From assembly GCA_022013235.1 (NCBI GenBank), contig JAKLQR010000058.1, positions 1 to 12,366 on the forward strand: DNA of 12,366 bases, written 5' to 3'. Both the position numbers and the translations under genes were made by a program. This DNA comes from Thermodesulfovibrionales bacterium. GTDB lineage: Bacteria > Nitrospirota > Thermodesulfovibrionia > Thermodesulfovibrionales > SM23-35. Of this stretch, positions 1 to 6,826 are shown in pieces. Within the stretch, counting starts at the first letter, position 1; every line of letters begins with the position of its first letter. The notes below the pieces were generated by a model, which had not been told where the DNA came from, made no database searches, and saw nothing but the letters and a program-made list of their open reading frames with translations.

Positions 1-309
1 AAGATTAAGGCTGGAGATTCACCGAATTCCGAGCAGTTGCAGTCCATCGGAAAATCCCTGAAGGTACAGGGTCTCATCCTGGGGGCGGTCAACAAATATG
101 GTGAGATCAGGGAAGGGAACGTCTCCGCGCCTGAGGTTGCCATCACCCTGATGATGGCTGATTCCAGTTCGGGAAGCATAATCTGGTCCGTCACCAAAAC
201 ACGGGGAGGGGCCAGTTTTATGGCAAAGCATTTTGGCGCAAGGGCGGATACCATGAGCGAAACGGTTCTGCAGGTTGTCAGGGAGTCAATACAGACATTG
301 TATCACTAA
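1..309 (+). CDS. TolB-N/CsgG-like protein, C-terminal part (5' end outside window)
   Basis: The frame is open from base 1 to the TAA at 307-309, so the gene begins upstream; the TTG at 37 is internal and not a convincing start. The visible 102 residues contain the segment KVQGLILGAVNKYGE, then a beta-rich stretch (APEVAITLMMADSSSG, SIIWSVT) and a C-terminal amphipathic helix ending QTLYH. The same order, including (V)xGxxLGxV and a later IxW, occurs twice in the product of the next gene, so the two are paralogues. The fold resembles the TolB N-terminal/CsgG/DUF799-type alpha-beta domain found in periplasmic lipoproteins that support export or envelope assembly. The family assignment comes from pattern recognition only. 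The next gene starts 12 to 96 bases downstream, which suggests one operon. Whether it has a lipoprotein signal cannot be seen. Confidence 0.75.
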   Translation, partial: KIKAGDSPNSEQLQSIGKSLKVQGLILGAVNKYGEIREGNVSAPEVAITLMMADSSSGSIIWSVTKTRGGASFMAKHFGARADTMSETVLQVVRESIQTLYH

Positions 310-387
310 AAACTGAAACGGATGAATATACAGAAAAAGACGGAGTGCAGGGCGCAGCGCACTAAGACCAGCGGACAGGAGGTCGTA

Positions 388-440
388 AGCAAAGGGTTGA
401 AAAGAATGAGAACTCGTCACAATATATTTGGCCCTTTGCT
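388..440. repeat. Inverted repeat around the start and signal peptide of the tandem TolB-N-like gene
   Basis: AGCAAAGGG at 388-396 is perfectly inverted as CCCTTTGCT at 432-440. The chosen ATG at 406 lies in the loop and the right arm encodes the beginning of the signal-peptide hydrophobic region. The left arm contains the same AGCAAAG heptad found in the composite repeats further downstream, so this may be a decayed copy, but no heptad periodicity survives here. Confidence 0.45.
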
Positions 441-1458
441 TCGAACCCTCTGTCTTTTACTCGTCTTTATTGGTTTTTTTATGTTCTCTCATGGCAGTGG
501 ATTCGCAGGAGCAGCCGAAGAAAAAGAGAGGATAGCGTTGCTTCCCTTTGAAAATTTCACTGAGGATCCAAATGCGTTGAAATTTCTCATGCCAAAAATA
601 AGGAGCAGACTTGAAGACAAGGGATTTATGGTCATCGACGAGGCAACACTTGACGCATTTTTACTCAGGGAGAGGATCAGGACCACCGGCTGCATCGGGA
701 GAGAGGCCGCCGGAAAAATGGGGCGGGAGCTGGATGTCAGGGGTATCGTGCTGGGGTCGGTCAATTCGTTTTCGAACAGTGAGAATCCTGTAGTCGGTCT
801 GTCAGCCAGGCTTGTTAGAACTGCAGACTGCGGTATTCTCTGGGCAGATAACACAGCATTTACCGGAGAGGATTTCACAACCGTCCTGGAACTGGGTACG
901 ATCAGAGAGATCGGGCAACTCACGGACAGAGTATTGGATGCGTTATTCGATTCTCTTGGCACATATCCGCTCAAAAAAGAGAGCGGGAAGACATATAAAA
1001 TTGCGGTTATACCGTTTAAAAACGACAGCAAGAGAGACAACGCGGGTATGATTGCAACATATCTTTTTCTTTCAGCGCTGTCCAAGAACAGGATGTTCGA
1101 GGCTGTGGAATTCGGTGAAGTAAGACGGTTCATGGTTGAAAACCGGATAAGAGGTAAGGGGGAACTGGATTATACGAATAAGGATACCCTGGCAGAAATG
1201 ACCGGAGTGGACGGCGTTCTTGTCGGGACGGTCGAGTCATATAGCGAGGGGAAGGGAAACATGCCGCCGGAGGCGTCAATAAGCGCCCGCCTTATCGACG
1301 CCCGGAAAAACAGAATACTCTGGTGCAACCGCTATGAATACAGGGGCGATGACGACATCGTAATGCTCGACTGGGGAAGAATACGGTCAGCGGAAAATGT
1401 GGCTTACAAAATACTATCAAAAATTGTTAAAGATATGGAGAAGATAAAGTGGCAATAA
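406..1458 (+). CDS. Secreted protein with two tandem TolB-N/CsgG-like domains
   Basis: From ATG 406 the product is 350 residues. I prefer this start because it gives a clean Sec signal peptide (MRTRHNIFGPLLRTLCLLLV, then FAGA before AEEKER) with AAGGG at 392-396 nine bases upstream. An in-frame ATG at 322 would add 28 charged residues and has no good ribosome binding site; TTG 397 behind AGGAGG at 377-382 is a third option. The mature protein has two homologous halves, about residues 41-185 and 197-347: each opens with an (I)A(L/V)(L/I)PF strand, continues with a helix, then V(R/D)G(I/V)LVG(S/T)V and a late ILW strand. This is the layout of TolB-N/CsgG-like domains, usually periplasmic parts of export or envelope machineries. 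No heme motif is present. It overlaps the next gene by 10 bases, so coupling with the prolyl-isomerase lipoprotein is likely. The precise role is unknown. Confidence 0.82.
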   Translation: MRTRHNIFGPLLRTLCLLLVFIGFFMFSHGSGFAGAAEEKERIALLPFENFTEDPNALKFLMPKIRSRLEDKGFMVIDEATLDAFLLRERIRTTGCIGREAAGKMGRELDVRGIVLGSVNSFSNSENPVVGLSARLVRTADCGILWADNTAFTGEDFTTVLELGTIREIGQLTDRVLDALFDSLGTYPLKKESGKTYKIAVIPFKNDSKRDNAGMIATYLFLSALSKNRMFEAVEFGEVRRFMVENRIRGKGELDYTNKDTLAEMTGVDGVLVGTVESYSEGKGNMPPEASISARLIDARKNRILWCNRYEYRGDDDIVMLDWGRIRSAENVAYKILSKIVKDMEKIKWQ

Positions 1459-3104
1459 AAAAGTCAATAGTCATTAGTCAACAGTCAGTAGTAAATAGCA
1501 TCTTACTGCTTGCTGCTTACTGCTTACTGTTTACTGTTTTTTCTGGTTGCGCATCGCTTTCACAAAAAGAATCGGTCCTTGCCGTTGTTGACGGCGCCCC
1601 GATTACCGAGGGAGATTTAAAATATGCGCTTGCGATTGCCCACAGGAGAGAGGACCTTTCCTCAGCGGGAACGCTCGATATACGACAGTATGTTGATAAA
1701 CTCGTGGACGACAGGCTGATCATGAACGATGCGCGCAATGCGGGCATGGACCAGTATCCGGAAATAAGACAGGCTATTGAGGCATATATCCTGCGGGAAT
1801 CGGTCATAAAGCTCCATGACGAAGAGATTCTCAGGAAAGTCTCGGTTACGGAGCAGGAGAGTGAAGAATTTTACAGAACGAATTATGTACGGTTTGCCCT
1901 GAGAATTATAGAGACCGATTCCGGGGAAAAGGCTCAGACAATACTCGATGAACTGAAACGAGGGAGCGACTTTGTTGAATCAGCAAAAAAATATTCAACG
2001 CACCCTGCGCAGCAAAAGGAAGATGAAATAATTCTGACCGGGCTCTCATTGTCCTCTGGCCTTCGTGAACCAGTCTATGGACTGACGCCGGGAGAAATAA
2101 GTGAACCGATACAAATAGGCGACAAGTTCTATATCGTAAAATTAGTTCGGAGGGAAGAAGCTCCCGTACAGGAATTCGGGAAGGTCAGGGGGCAGGTGGA
2201 AAAGGCCATTAGAAAACAGAAAGAAAAGGCAAGAAGCGATGAATATCTCGCGTATCTCAGGGGAAAGGGAGAAATAACAACCGATCAAGAACTGTTGTCA
2301 GAGGTAAGCCTGACTGGTTCCGGTGAGGAGAGAAAAAAATGGCTGGAGGACAGAAGACCCCTGACAACAGTGAACGACGCAGAACTTGCCGTGTCGGATT
2401 TTCTTTCTTCAATACCACCAAGAAACAGAGAATCAAAAGAAGAACTCATTGAGCGCTGGATTGAGAGAAAACTGGTGGACCAGGAAGCGCTCAGCCGGCA
2501 TTACGAGAACGACCCCGACATGAAGAGGAGCATCCGCCGGTATGAGGATCAGCTCCTCAAAGACACATTCATTAAGAGGATTATTTTCCCCCAGATCAAA
2601 ATAACGGAGCAGACGTTGAAGGACTATTACTCCCAGCATAAAGATGATTTCAGGAAGCCTGTGTGCTACAAAATCCAGCAGATCACGGTAAAGAACCGTG
2701 AAGAGGCGGAAGAGATAGTGAAAAGTCTTTCCGGCGGAGCGGATTTTAGCTGGCTTGCGAAGAGGAAATCTGTTGATCCCTATGCAGATAAGGGAGGAGA
2801 TGCAGGCTGTCAGACGAAAAAAGAGTTGCCTGAGCAGGCAAGAGATCTCCTCGGCACACTCAGGACAGGTGAGGCAAGTCCTGTCGTTCAGCTTGACCAG
2901 ATGTACAGAGTATTCATGATACGGGGACAGGAAGGGGGGACGGTCGAAGAGCTTGAAAAAGTGAAAGAGGCCGTCACCAGGGCATGTTTTTCAGAACAAC
3001 TCGACGCCCTTATGGAAAAATATGTGAACCAACTCAAGGCCGGCGCACGGATACATATTTATTCCGATGAAATCAGTGCGTTCGAAAAGAAGGTAAAGAC
3101 ATGA
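1449..3104 (+). CDS. Peptidyl-prolyl isomerase-type lipoprotein, duplicated SurA-N plus parvulin units
   Basis: The start is GTG 1449, inside the end of the previous gene, with GGAGAAG at 1437-1443. The 551-residue product begins with a signal peptide and a lipobox-like FSGC with Cys34, so it is probably an outer-membrane-anchored lipoprotein facing the periplasm. Residues 45-135 form a SurA-N-like helical part opening with VLAVVDGAPITEGDL. Residues 145-235 look like a parvulin domain, with YGLTPGEISEPIQIGDKFYI as its C-terminal signature. A second helical part (305-395) and second parvulin domain (405-495, with DKGGDAG and LRTGEASPVV) follow. The usual SHIL-type N-terminal strand is replaced by ALRIIE and CYKIQQI, and the first domain lacks the GGDLGW loop, so chaperone function may outweigh catalysis. 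Parvulin-like proteins often sit beside multiheme cytochrome genes, where they probably help fold or export heme-rich chains. The next gene overlaps by ATGA. Confidence 0.88.
   Translation: MAIKKSIVISQQSVVNSILLLAAYCLLFTVFSGCASLSQKESVLAVVDGAPITEGDLKYALAIAHRREDLSSAGTLDIRQYVDKLVDDRLIMNDARNAGMDQYPEIRQAIEAYILRESVIKLHDEEILRKVSVTEQESEEFYRTNYVRFALRIIETDSGEKAQTILDELKRGSDFVESAKKYSTHPAQQKEDEIILTGLSLSSGLREPVYGLTPGEISEPIQIGDKFYIVKLVRREEAPVQEFGKVRGQVEKAIRKQKEKARSDEYLAYLRGKGEITTDQELLSEVSLTGSGEERKKWLEDRRPLTTVNDAELAVSDFLSSIPPRNRESKEELIERWIERKLVDQEALSRHYENDPDMKRSIRRYEDQLLKDTFIKRIIFPQIKITEQTLKDYYSQHKDDFRKPVCYKIQQITVKNREEAEEIVKSLSGGADFSWLAKRKSVDPYADKGGDAGCQTKKELPEQARDLLGTLRTGEASPVVQLDQMYRVFMIRGQEGGTVEELEKVKEAVTRACFSEQLDALMEKYVNQLKAGARIHIYSDEISAFEKKVKT
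1462..1538. repeat. Eleven consecutive heptads forming an inverted repeat inside the signal-peptide codons
   Basis: The DNA reads in strict 7-bp steps: AGTCAAT, AGTCATT, AGTCAAC, AGTCAGT, AGTAAAT, AGCATCT, TACTGCT, TGCTGCT, TACTGCT, TACTGTT, TACTGTT. The first five are roughly the inverse of the last five, so the segment can fold into a hairpin. It lies wholly inside the lipoprotein gene that starts at 1449: the left arm encodes the polar n-region and the right arm encodes ILLLAAYCLLFTV, the hydrophobic core just before the lipobox. Confidence 0.85.
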
Positions 3105-5083
3105 AAGGGTTGAATGCCATGCAAAAAAAGAAACCACTCAGGGGAATAGTCTTTGGTGTACTGCCACTCCTGGTTATTTTCATTTTCGCTTGTGCTACCG
3201 AAGATACGGTCCGCAAAAAGGGCTTCCAGGCGAAACCATGCCTGGACTGTCATAAAAATACCATGAGCGAATTTCAGAAGAAATATGTGCATGACCCTAT
3301 GAAAAAGCGTGACTGCGAGGCGTGTCATCTCCGTCACGGGAAGATTGCGGTCCTCACCCTTAAGGAGAGAAACGAGAAGAAACTCTGTTTCCTGTGCCAT
3401 AAGACCATGGCTACAACACTCGATGGCACAGCCCATGTGCACACGCCGCTCAAACAGAGCAAGTGCCGTCCCTGTCACAGCGCACACGCTTCGGACTATC
3501 CGTATCTTCAGAAAAAGACAGGGAGCGAACAGTGTTTCACCTGCCATAAGAAAGACTCTTTTGTCAGGACGAAACAGCATAAACCCCTCGAACAGGGTTG
3601 TCATGTATGTCATAGCGCCCATGGTTCGCCCTACGAGAACAATCTTGTGAAGCCGGAGCCGGAACTCTGTGCATCCTGCCATACCCTGAATGCGGAGAAA
3701 TTCAGAAAGGCCCACAGGGACTATCCTGTTGAGAAGAGCACCTGCAGCCGATGCCATACCGCCCACAGTTCGTCGAATACCGCTTTGCTCAGGGAATCGG
3801 TCCATTCGCCTTTGCAGGCAGGGAAGTGCAGCGCGTGCCATAATCCGGTTACCGATTCCAATCCGTTCGGTGTTCTCGCAACAGATTCCAAGCTCTGCTA
3901 CACCTGCCATACAAAGGAAGAGGCAGGATTTAAAAAAACTTACCGGCACAGCCCTCTTGATAAGGGGAAATGCCAGGATTGTCACGATCCCCATGCAACT
4001 GACTATCCGAAGGTTACGATAAGGGACAAAAATGCTCTCTGCATCCACTGTCACAAGAAAAAAGAGGAGGTAATGAAGCTGGGAAATGTGCATGCGCCGA
4101 TTCAAGACAAGGGTTGCACAGCCTGCCACGACCCGCATGCCTCACAATATCCTTACTCCCTCAGCGCATCGGAGAAGCAGATTTGTTTCCAATGCCATGG
4201 AAAAACGGAACAGCAGTTGAAAGAGCAGCATGTTCATCAGCCGTTTTCAAAAGTCGAATGCAACAAGTGTCATAATTCACACGGAAGCAATCAGGCAAAG
4301 CTCCTGAAAACTCCTGCGGCTGAACTGTGCTACACCTGCCATAAGAAAGAGGAAAAGGAGTTTTTCAAGACATATATTCATACCCCGGTGAACAACAGGC
4401 AGTGTACATCCTGTCACAGGCCCCATGCGTCACAAAACAGCCGTTTACTCCAGACAGATTCCCGGCAATTGTGCATGAACTGTCATGGGAGCAAGGTTTC
4501 AGAGCTGAAAGAGGACGAGATGCACAAACCTTTCAGGGAGAAAGCCTGCGGGGCCTGTCATGATCCCCATGCGAGTGAATTTCCGGGAAGCACCCTGAAA
4601 CCGATGACTTCCCTCTGTTATGAATGTCACAAGAGCATGGAGAAAGACGTGACCGCGAGCGCGAGCAAGCACATGCCTGTCGAAGAAGGCAGGTGTACCG
4701 GCTGCCACAGTCCCCACGGGACAAAAATTAAACCACTTCTCTATAACAGACCGAAAGAACTCTGTCTCTCGTGTCATGAGCGAATAATTACCACCACAGT
4801 AAGAAAAGGGCATATCGGCATGGAAAAGGGAGATTGTCTGAGCTGCCACCGCTCCCACTCCGCCGATTTACGCAGCCTGCTGAAACAGAAAGACCCGGCG
4901 GTCTGCATGGATTGCCATTCAGCCGATGCTGCGAAATTGCAAACAATACATTTAAAACCGCTGACGGATATTCAATCCTGTCTCGGTTGTCACCAACCCC
5001 ATGTTACTGAGAAACCCGGCCTCCTGCGAAACATCAAGCACAGTCCGTTCGCAAAAGGTGACTGCAAGGTGTGTCATGAATAA
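3101..5083 (+). CDS. 26-heme c-type cytochrome of paired-CxxCH repeats, putative lipoprotein
   Basis: The 660-residue product starts at ATG 3101 with an ATGA overlap to the upstream gene and GAAGG a few bases before; Met7 is an alternative. The signal sequence ends LLVIFIFAC, a plausible lipobox with Cys31. I count 26 CxxCH motifs from CLDCH (about residue 47) to CKVCH, arranged as 13 pairs: a first CxxCH after a short (E/K)LC or similar, about 20 residues containing an H-x-P segment, then a second CxxCH usually followed by xxHAS or xxHG. This is the doubled-CXXCH family, whose extra histidines supply distal heme ligands. The chain would be a long linear heme wire in the periplasm or at the outer membrane. 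The product stops one residue after the last heme motif, unlike the other pairs, and the stop lies in repeat-like DNA, so the C-terminus may be truncated. Confidence 0.93.
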   Translation: MKGLNAMQKKKPLRGIVFGVLPLLVIFIFACATEDTVRKKGFQAKPCLDCHKNTMSEFQKKYVHDPMKKRDCEACHLRHGKIAVLTLKERNEKKLCFLCHKTMATTLDGTAHVHTPLKQSKCRPCHSAHASDYPYLQKKTGSEQCFTCHKKDSFVRTKQHKPLEQGCHVCHSAHGSPYENNLVKPEPELCASCHTLNAEKFRKAHRDYPVEKSTCSRCHTAHSSSNTALLRESVHSPLQAGKCSACHNPVTDSNPFGVLATDSKLCYTCHTKEEAGFKKTYRHSPLDKGKCQDCHDPHATDYPKVTIRDKNALCIHCHKKKEEVMKLGNVHAPIQDKGCTACHDPHASQYPYSLSASEKQICFQCHGKTEQQLKEQHVHQPFSKVECNKCHNSHGSNQAKLLKTPAAELCYTCHKKEEKEFFKTYIHTPVNNRQCTSCHRPHASQNSRLLQTDSRQLCMNCHGSKVSELKEDEMHKPFREKACGACHDPHASEFPGSTLKPMTSLCYECHKSMEKDVTASASKHMPVEEGRCTGCHSPHGTKIKPLLYNRPKELCLSCHERIITTTVRKGHIGMEKGDCLSCHRSHSADLRSLLKQKDPAVCMDCHSADAAKLQTIHLKPLTDIQSCLGCHQPHVTEKPGLLRNIKHSPFAKGDCKVCHE

Positions 5084-5161
5084 CAGAAAATTAACGCAGT
5101 TTACAGAGCTTGCACGGTTTTTCGGGTTTTTTATTATGAAATGCATAAGTAAGACTACATT

Positions 5162-5244
5162 CCCCCTCACCCGCGCCCTCTCCCACCAGGGGAGAGGGAG
5201 AATTATTACCCCTCCATTGAGGGGAGGGGATGGAGGGGAGGGTG
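5162..5244. repeat. GC-rich REP-like palindromic element, copy 1
   Basis: It starts CCCCCTCACCC and ends GGAGGGGAGGGTG. It contains two hairpins: CCCTCTCCC with GGGGAGAGGG at 5176-5198, and CCCCTC with GAGGGG at 5209-5224. A related copy lies at 6531-6611. It sits inside the decayed composite repeat, between the nonamer part and the closing heptads. There is no T-tract after it, so it is not a typical intrinsic terminator. Confidence 0.8.
5232..5244 (+). promoter_or_regulatory. Ribosome binding site formed by the right edge of the REP-like element
   Basis: GGAGGGGAGGGTG ends eight bases before ATG 5253. It is the only strong Shine-Dalgarno sequence near any possible start of the 16-heme cytochrome, and it belongs to the right edge of the repeat. 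This decides the start in favour of 5253 over ATG 5136 or ATG 5076. Confidence 0.55.
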
Positions 5245-5252
5245 TAAAATTT

Positions 5253-6485
5253 ATGCTCTGCGCCTTATGCCTTCTCTTGTTTTTCACTGGTAGTGGTTCT
5301 GTATATGCACAGACCGGTTTAAAAGAGAATATCCCTGATCTTTGCTATAAGTGCCACGCAAAGGTGAAGGAGGAACTTCTGCGGCCTCAAGTTCATTTTC
5401 CCTTTCGCGAAGGGAAATGCATAGCCTGTCATGAGTCCCATGCAGGGAATATGAAGGGATTAGTGAAAGAGGAGATCTCTCCCCTATGTCTCAGTTGTCA
5501 TGAAAAAGTGAAAAATTCGCTGAATAAGAAATTCGTGCATAATGCGCTCAAAAAAGGAGTATGCACCGATTGCCATAATGCTCATAGCGGGGAATACCAG
5601 AAACTTCTGGTCAAGAACCAGAAAGACCTGTGCTGGAATTGCCATGAAGGATTGAGCCAGAGGCTCAAGAACGCGCATGTCCATATGCCTTTCAAGGAGG
5701 GGAAATGCTCTTCCTGTCACGAACCCCATGCCTCCTCTGAGGAAAATCTGATCCTTGGGCGTTCGAATGAGGTATGCAAAACCTGCCATGCGGTGAAGTG
5801 CACGATAAACAACATATCCATAACCTATGCGACTGAGAAAATGGACTGCATAGAGTGTCACACCGGTCATGCGTCACCGTATAACGGACTGCTAGGCCCC
5901 TGTGGTCACAAGGCCTTTCTGGAGGAAAAATGCGAGACCTGCCACAATCCGATAAAGGCTGACGCGCGAATCACTACAAAGAACCCGGGGCAGAGTTTGT
6001 GTATAAGCTGTCATAAACTCGATGCGACAAAACTGAAGGGGGACGATGTACACATCAAAGAAGCAAAAGGCGGGTGTACGCTATGCCATAACCACCATGC
6101 ATCGAAAAGTAGTAAATTTACTGTGAAAGCTTCCCTTATCTGCGTGAGCTGCCACGAGAATACGGAGAAAAGGACAATGTTCATGGAGAAGGCATTCAAG
6201 TCGATACGGTGTGTTCCGGTAAAGGAGAGAAAATGCTTTGAGTGCCACATCCCTCCCCATTCCCAGAGCCCGCTCTATTTTTCCGGAGATGTTGTCAAAA
6301 CATGCTCCCGCTGCCATTCGACTCAGCACAAGGTCAGCCATCCGCTCGGACCTGATATCAAGGACCCGCGGAACGGACAGCCGGTAACCTGCATCACCTG
6401 TCACAGCATGCATTCTGCAAGGGCTGAATTCATGCTCTATTTCGACAGGAAGAGGCAATTATGCATTCAGTGCCATAAGAAGTAG
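5253..6485 (+). CDS. 16-heme periplasmic c-type cytochrome
   Basis: From ATG 5253 the product has 410 residues. The frame is open further upstream (ATG 5136, ATG 5076), but those codons run through repeat DNA and lack a binding site. Starting at 5253 the signal peptide is MLCALCLLLFFTGSGSVYA before Q20; it has no basic residue in its n-region, which leaves some doubt about the start. I count 16 CxxCH motifs, from CYKCH to CIQCH. The first eight keep the paired pattern of the upstream 26-heme protein (HVHxPF, KCxxCHxxHA); the second half diverges, with wider spacing and an HPLGPDIKDPRNGQPVTC segment before the last pair. It is probably a soluble periplasmic electron carrier or a partner of an outer-membrane conduit. 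The stop TAG continues directly into TAGCAAAG repeat sequence. Confidence 0.88.
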   Translation: MLCALCLLLFFTGSGSVYAQTGLKENIPDLCYKCHAKVKEELLRPQVHFPFREGKCIACHESHAGNMKGLVKEEISPLCLSCHEKVKNSLNKKFVHNALKKGVCTDCHNAHSGEYQKLLVKNQKDLCWNCHEGLSQRLKNAHVHMPFKEGKCSSCHEPHASSEENLILGRSNEVCKTCHAVKCTINNISITYATEKMDCIECHTGHASPYNGLLGPCGHKAFLEEKCETCHNPIKADARITTKNPGQSLCISCHKLDATKLKGDDVHIKEAKGGCTLCHNHHASKSSKFTVKASLICVSCHENTEKRTMFMEKAFKSIRCVPVKERKCFECHIPPHSQSPLYFSGDVVKTCSRCHSTQHKVSHPLGPDIKDPRNGQPVTCITCHSMHSARAEFMLYFDRKRQLCIQCHKK

Positions 6486-6492
6486 CAAAGAG

Positions 6493-6643
6493 TTATTAAC
6501 AGTCTCATAAAAGTAAATACTTATAGATGATCCCCCTCACCCTTGCCCTCTCCCTCCAGGGGAGAGTCCCGAAAGCTTTCGGGATTGAGGGGGGAGGGTT
6601 GGGAGAGGGTGAAATATAAATACTATTTTGAGACCGTTAATAA
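6493..6643. repeat. MITE-like inverted-repeat element with flanking direct repeats
   Basis: The left end TTATTAACAGTCTCA is inverted at the right end as TGAGACCGTTAATAA, 14 of 15 positions matching, with further partial pairing inward (AAAGTAAATACT against AAATACTATTTT). The 151-bp unit is flanked by TAGCAAAGAG at 6483-6492 and TAGCAAAGTG at 6644-6653, which looks like a target-site duplication. TAGCAAAG is also a heptad of the neighbouring repeat, so the direct repeat may instead come from that repeat. No transposase is encoded. Its centre is REP-like copy 2. Confidence 0.6.
6531..6611. repeat. GC-rich REP-like palindromic element, copy 2
   Basis: It starts TCCCCCTCACCC and ends GGGAGAGGGTGA, related to the element at 5162-5244. 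It contains an extra perfect 18-base palindrome, TCCCGAAAGCTTTCGGGA, at 6567-6584. It could form a large hairpin in the gap between the 16-heme and OmcS-like genes and may attenuate transcription or stabilise the upstream mRNA, but no T-run follows. Confidence 0.78.
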
Positions 6644-6644
6644 T

Positions 6645-6826
6645 AGCAAAGTGCGTAGAGCAAAGAGCTAAGTGTCAAGCGTATGAAGACAAAAAGTTTA
6701 TAAAGTTTCTCGAGTTCATTGGGTTTATTGTGTTAAAAAACTCAACAAACTCAAAAAACACCATAACCTCAATAAACGCCTTATGTTTTTTGCTCTCTGC
6801 TCTCTGCTCCCTGCTCTTCGCTTTGC
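6645..6826. repeat. Composite heptad/nonamer hairpin repeat spanning the 5' end of the OmcS-like gene
   Basis: There are five opening heptads at 6645-6679 (AGCAAAG, TGCGTAG, AGCAAAG, AGCTAAG, TGTCAAG). After an ATGAAGAC spacer come nonamers such as AAGTTTATA, AAGTTTCTC, GAGTTCATT and GGGTTTATT, then their rough complements AACTCAACA, AACTCAAAA and ACCTCAATA. Five closing heptads follow at 6792-6826 (GCTCTCT, GCTCTCT, GCTCCCT, GCTCTTC, GCTTTGC). Arms and units are arranged symmetrically as a long hairpin. The right half is in frame with the cytochrome and encodes its signal peptide. Confidence 0.85.

Larger units (their letters stand above)
5076..5279. repeat. Degraded composite nonamer/heptad repeat at the junction of two cytochrome genes
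   Basis: The spacer word ATGAATAACAG at 5076-5086 matches ATGAAAAACAG at 7899-7909. It is followed by five nonamer units at 5088-5132 (AAATTAACG, CAGTTTACA, GAGCTTGCA, CGGTTTTTC, GGGTTTTTT). The closing heptads TATGCTC, TGCGCCT, TATGCCT and TCTCTTG lie at 5252-5279. Between them sits a GC-rich REP-like element. Opening heptads are absent; the 26-heme gene occupies that place. The stop codon of the 26-heme gene (5081-5083) is within the spacer word and the probable start codon of the next gene (5253) is within the first closing heptad. Confidence 0.7.

Noticed and set aside
322..405. N-terminal extension of the tandem TolB-N-like protein from ATG 322
   Set aside because: It would put 28 mostly charged or polar residues before a complete signal peptide and has no convincing ribosome binding site.
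489..1133. 214-codon minus-strand open frame opposite the tandem TolB-N-like gene
   Set aside because: The plus-strand frame has a signal peptide, two homologous domains and coupled neighbours; the minus frame is a low-complexity Ser-rich shadow.
3059..4138. 359-codon open frame on the minus strand opposite the 26-heme cytochrome
   Set aside because: It lies antisense to a strongly patterned CxxCH gene. The repetitive TGYxxxTGYCAY codons suppress stops on the other strand, and the predicted product shows no coherent domain.
5001..5252. Upstream extension of the 16-heme cytochrome (starts at 5001, 5076 or 5136)
   Set aside because: The extension overlaps the end of the 26-heme gene and then translates repeat DNA; none of these starts has a good ribosome binding site, while 5253 does.
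6531..6611. Intrinsic terminator after the 16-heme gene
   Set aside because: The hairpin is strong but is not followed by a T-run and is a dispersed repeat also found at 5162-5244, where it sits directly before a start codon. An effect on transcription remains possible.
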